Shown piece after piece: positions 63,988-64,000 of a stretch of DNA of 64,000 nucleotides. The stretch is taken from positions 183,685 to 247,684 of the forward strand of contig NZ_FNBT01000008.1 in assembly GCF_900102425.1 (NCBI RefSeq), read 5' to 3'. Made by a program: the position numbers and the translations under genes. Position 1 is the first letter of the stretch, and each line of letters starts with the position of its first letter. This stretch comes from Blastococcus aurantiacus. Its GTDB lineage: Bacteria > Actinomycetota > Actinomycetes > Mycobacteriales > Geodermatophilaceae. The notes below the pieces were generated by a model. The model worked only from the letters and a program-made list of their open reading frames with translations, searched no databases and had not been told where the DNA came from.

Positions 63988-64000
63988 GGCGCGTCCTCTC

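Noticed and set aside
1..64000. tRNA, rRNA, integrase/transposase, prophage or defence-system genes
   Set aside because: None seen on either strand while reading; no att-like duplications or island-type base composition. A tRNAscan or Rfam search would be decisive for small RNAs.

Overview
The window is chromosomal DNA of a very high-GC actinobacterium. The evidence is the GC-rich third codon positions, frequent GTG starts, 4-bp ATGA/GTGA stop-start overlaps, mycothiol synthesis (mshA), a menaquinone-based respiratory set, a bS22 ribosomal microprotein, a BldC-like HTH protein and a BldN-like sigma factor. The style and several lineage-type hypotheticals suggest Geodermatophilaceae or a close relative; that placement is inference. 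I see no tRNA, rRNA, transposase, phage or CRISPR signal. Almost everything is vertically inherited core genome.

Layout. (1) 1-11098, minus: complex I genes nuoA to nuoK (nuoK cut by the left edge), preceded at 11207-12478 by a geranylgeranyl-reductase/MenJ-type gene. A near-perfect Rex operator (12502-12525) lies just downstream of a predicted -10 for this unit. (2) 12.6-24.2 kb: menaquinone genes ubiE/menG, menF, menD, menC, menE and menA, with two compact divergent promoter regions. A phosphoribosyltransferase, a 47-residue proline-rich microprotein, a VOC protein and two zinc-ribbon membrane proteins are interspersed. (3) 24.2-25.3 kb: an Lrp-type regulator and small hypotheticals. (4) 25.4-37.5 kb, minus: an unbroken co-directional array rex-hemA-hemC-hemD-hemB-(membrane protein)-hemL-(phosphatase)-resA-ccdA-resB-ccsB, joining redox sensing, heme synthesis and cytochrome c maturation. 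A second, degenerate Rex site sits in the rex promoter. (5) 37.8-46 kb: glutaredoxin-like protein, acyl-CoA-synthetase-like enzyme, BldN-type ECF sigma factor with a putative anti-sigma protein, HAD hydrolase, acyltransferase, atypical SDR, bS22 and the BldC-like protein. (6) 46-52.5 kb: proC and a reduced proline-dehydrogenase-like protein, DJ-1/PfpI protein, Ppx/GppA phosphatase, a Cys-rich protein, a GlxA-type regulator and two microproteins. (7) 52.5-62.6 kb: senX3-regX3 divergent from phoU with a candidate PHO box, then gpm, a DHA2 transporter, ybjN and mshA, an SDR, murB and a methyltransferase. (8) 62.6 kb to the right edge: two membrane-anchored proteins.

From memory of the M. tuberculosis map, the order murB ... 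mshA-ybjN-gpm-senX3-regX3 ... ppx ... proC-bldC-like-bS22-galE-like-acyltransferase ... hem ... ccs/res ... men ... menJ follows roughly Rv0482-Rv0561c. The window is therefore an old actinobacterial backbone rather than an island.

How the parts work together: NADH enters complex I, electrons go to (reduced) menaquinone made by the men genes, and then to cytochromes whose heme and c-type assembly come from the hem/res/ccs array. The NADH/NAD+ sensor Rex, encoded here, probably represses both the menJ-nuo and rex-hem units. The more novel signals are regulatory: the two Rex sites, a BldN-type promoter in front of the putative anti-sigma gene, a PHO-box-like element between senX3 and phoU, and twelve start codons placed 6-8 nt after a TANNNT -10 hexamer, suggesting leaderless mRNAs. 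I did not find a convincing undescribed multi-gene system; the zinc-ribbon membrane pair at 16.2-19.1 kb is the least explained locus.
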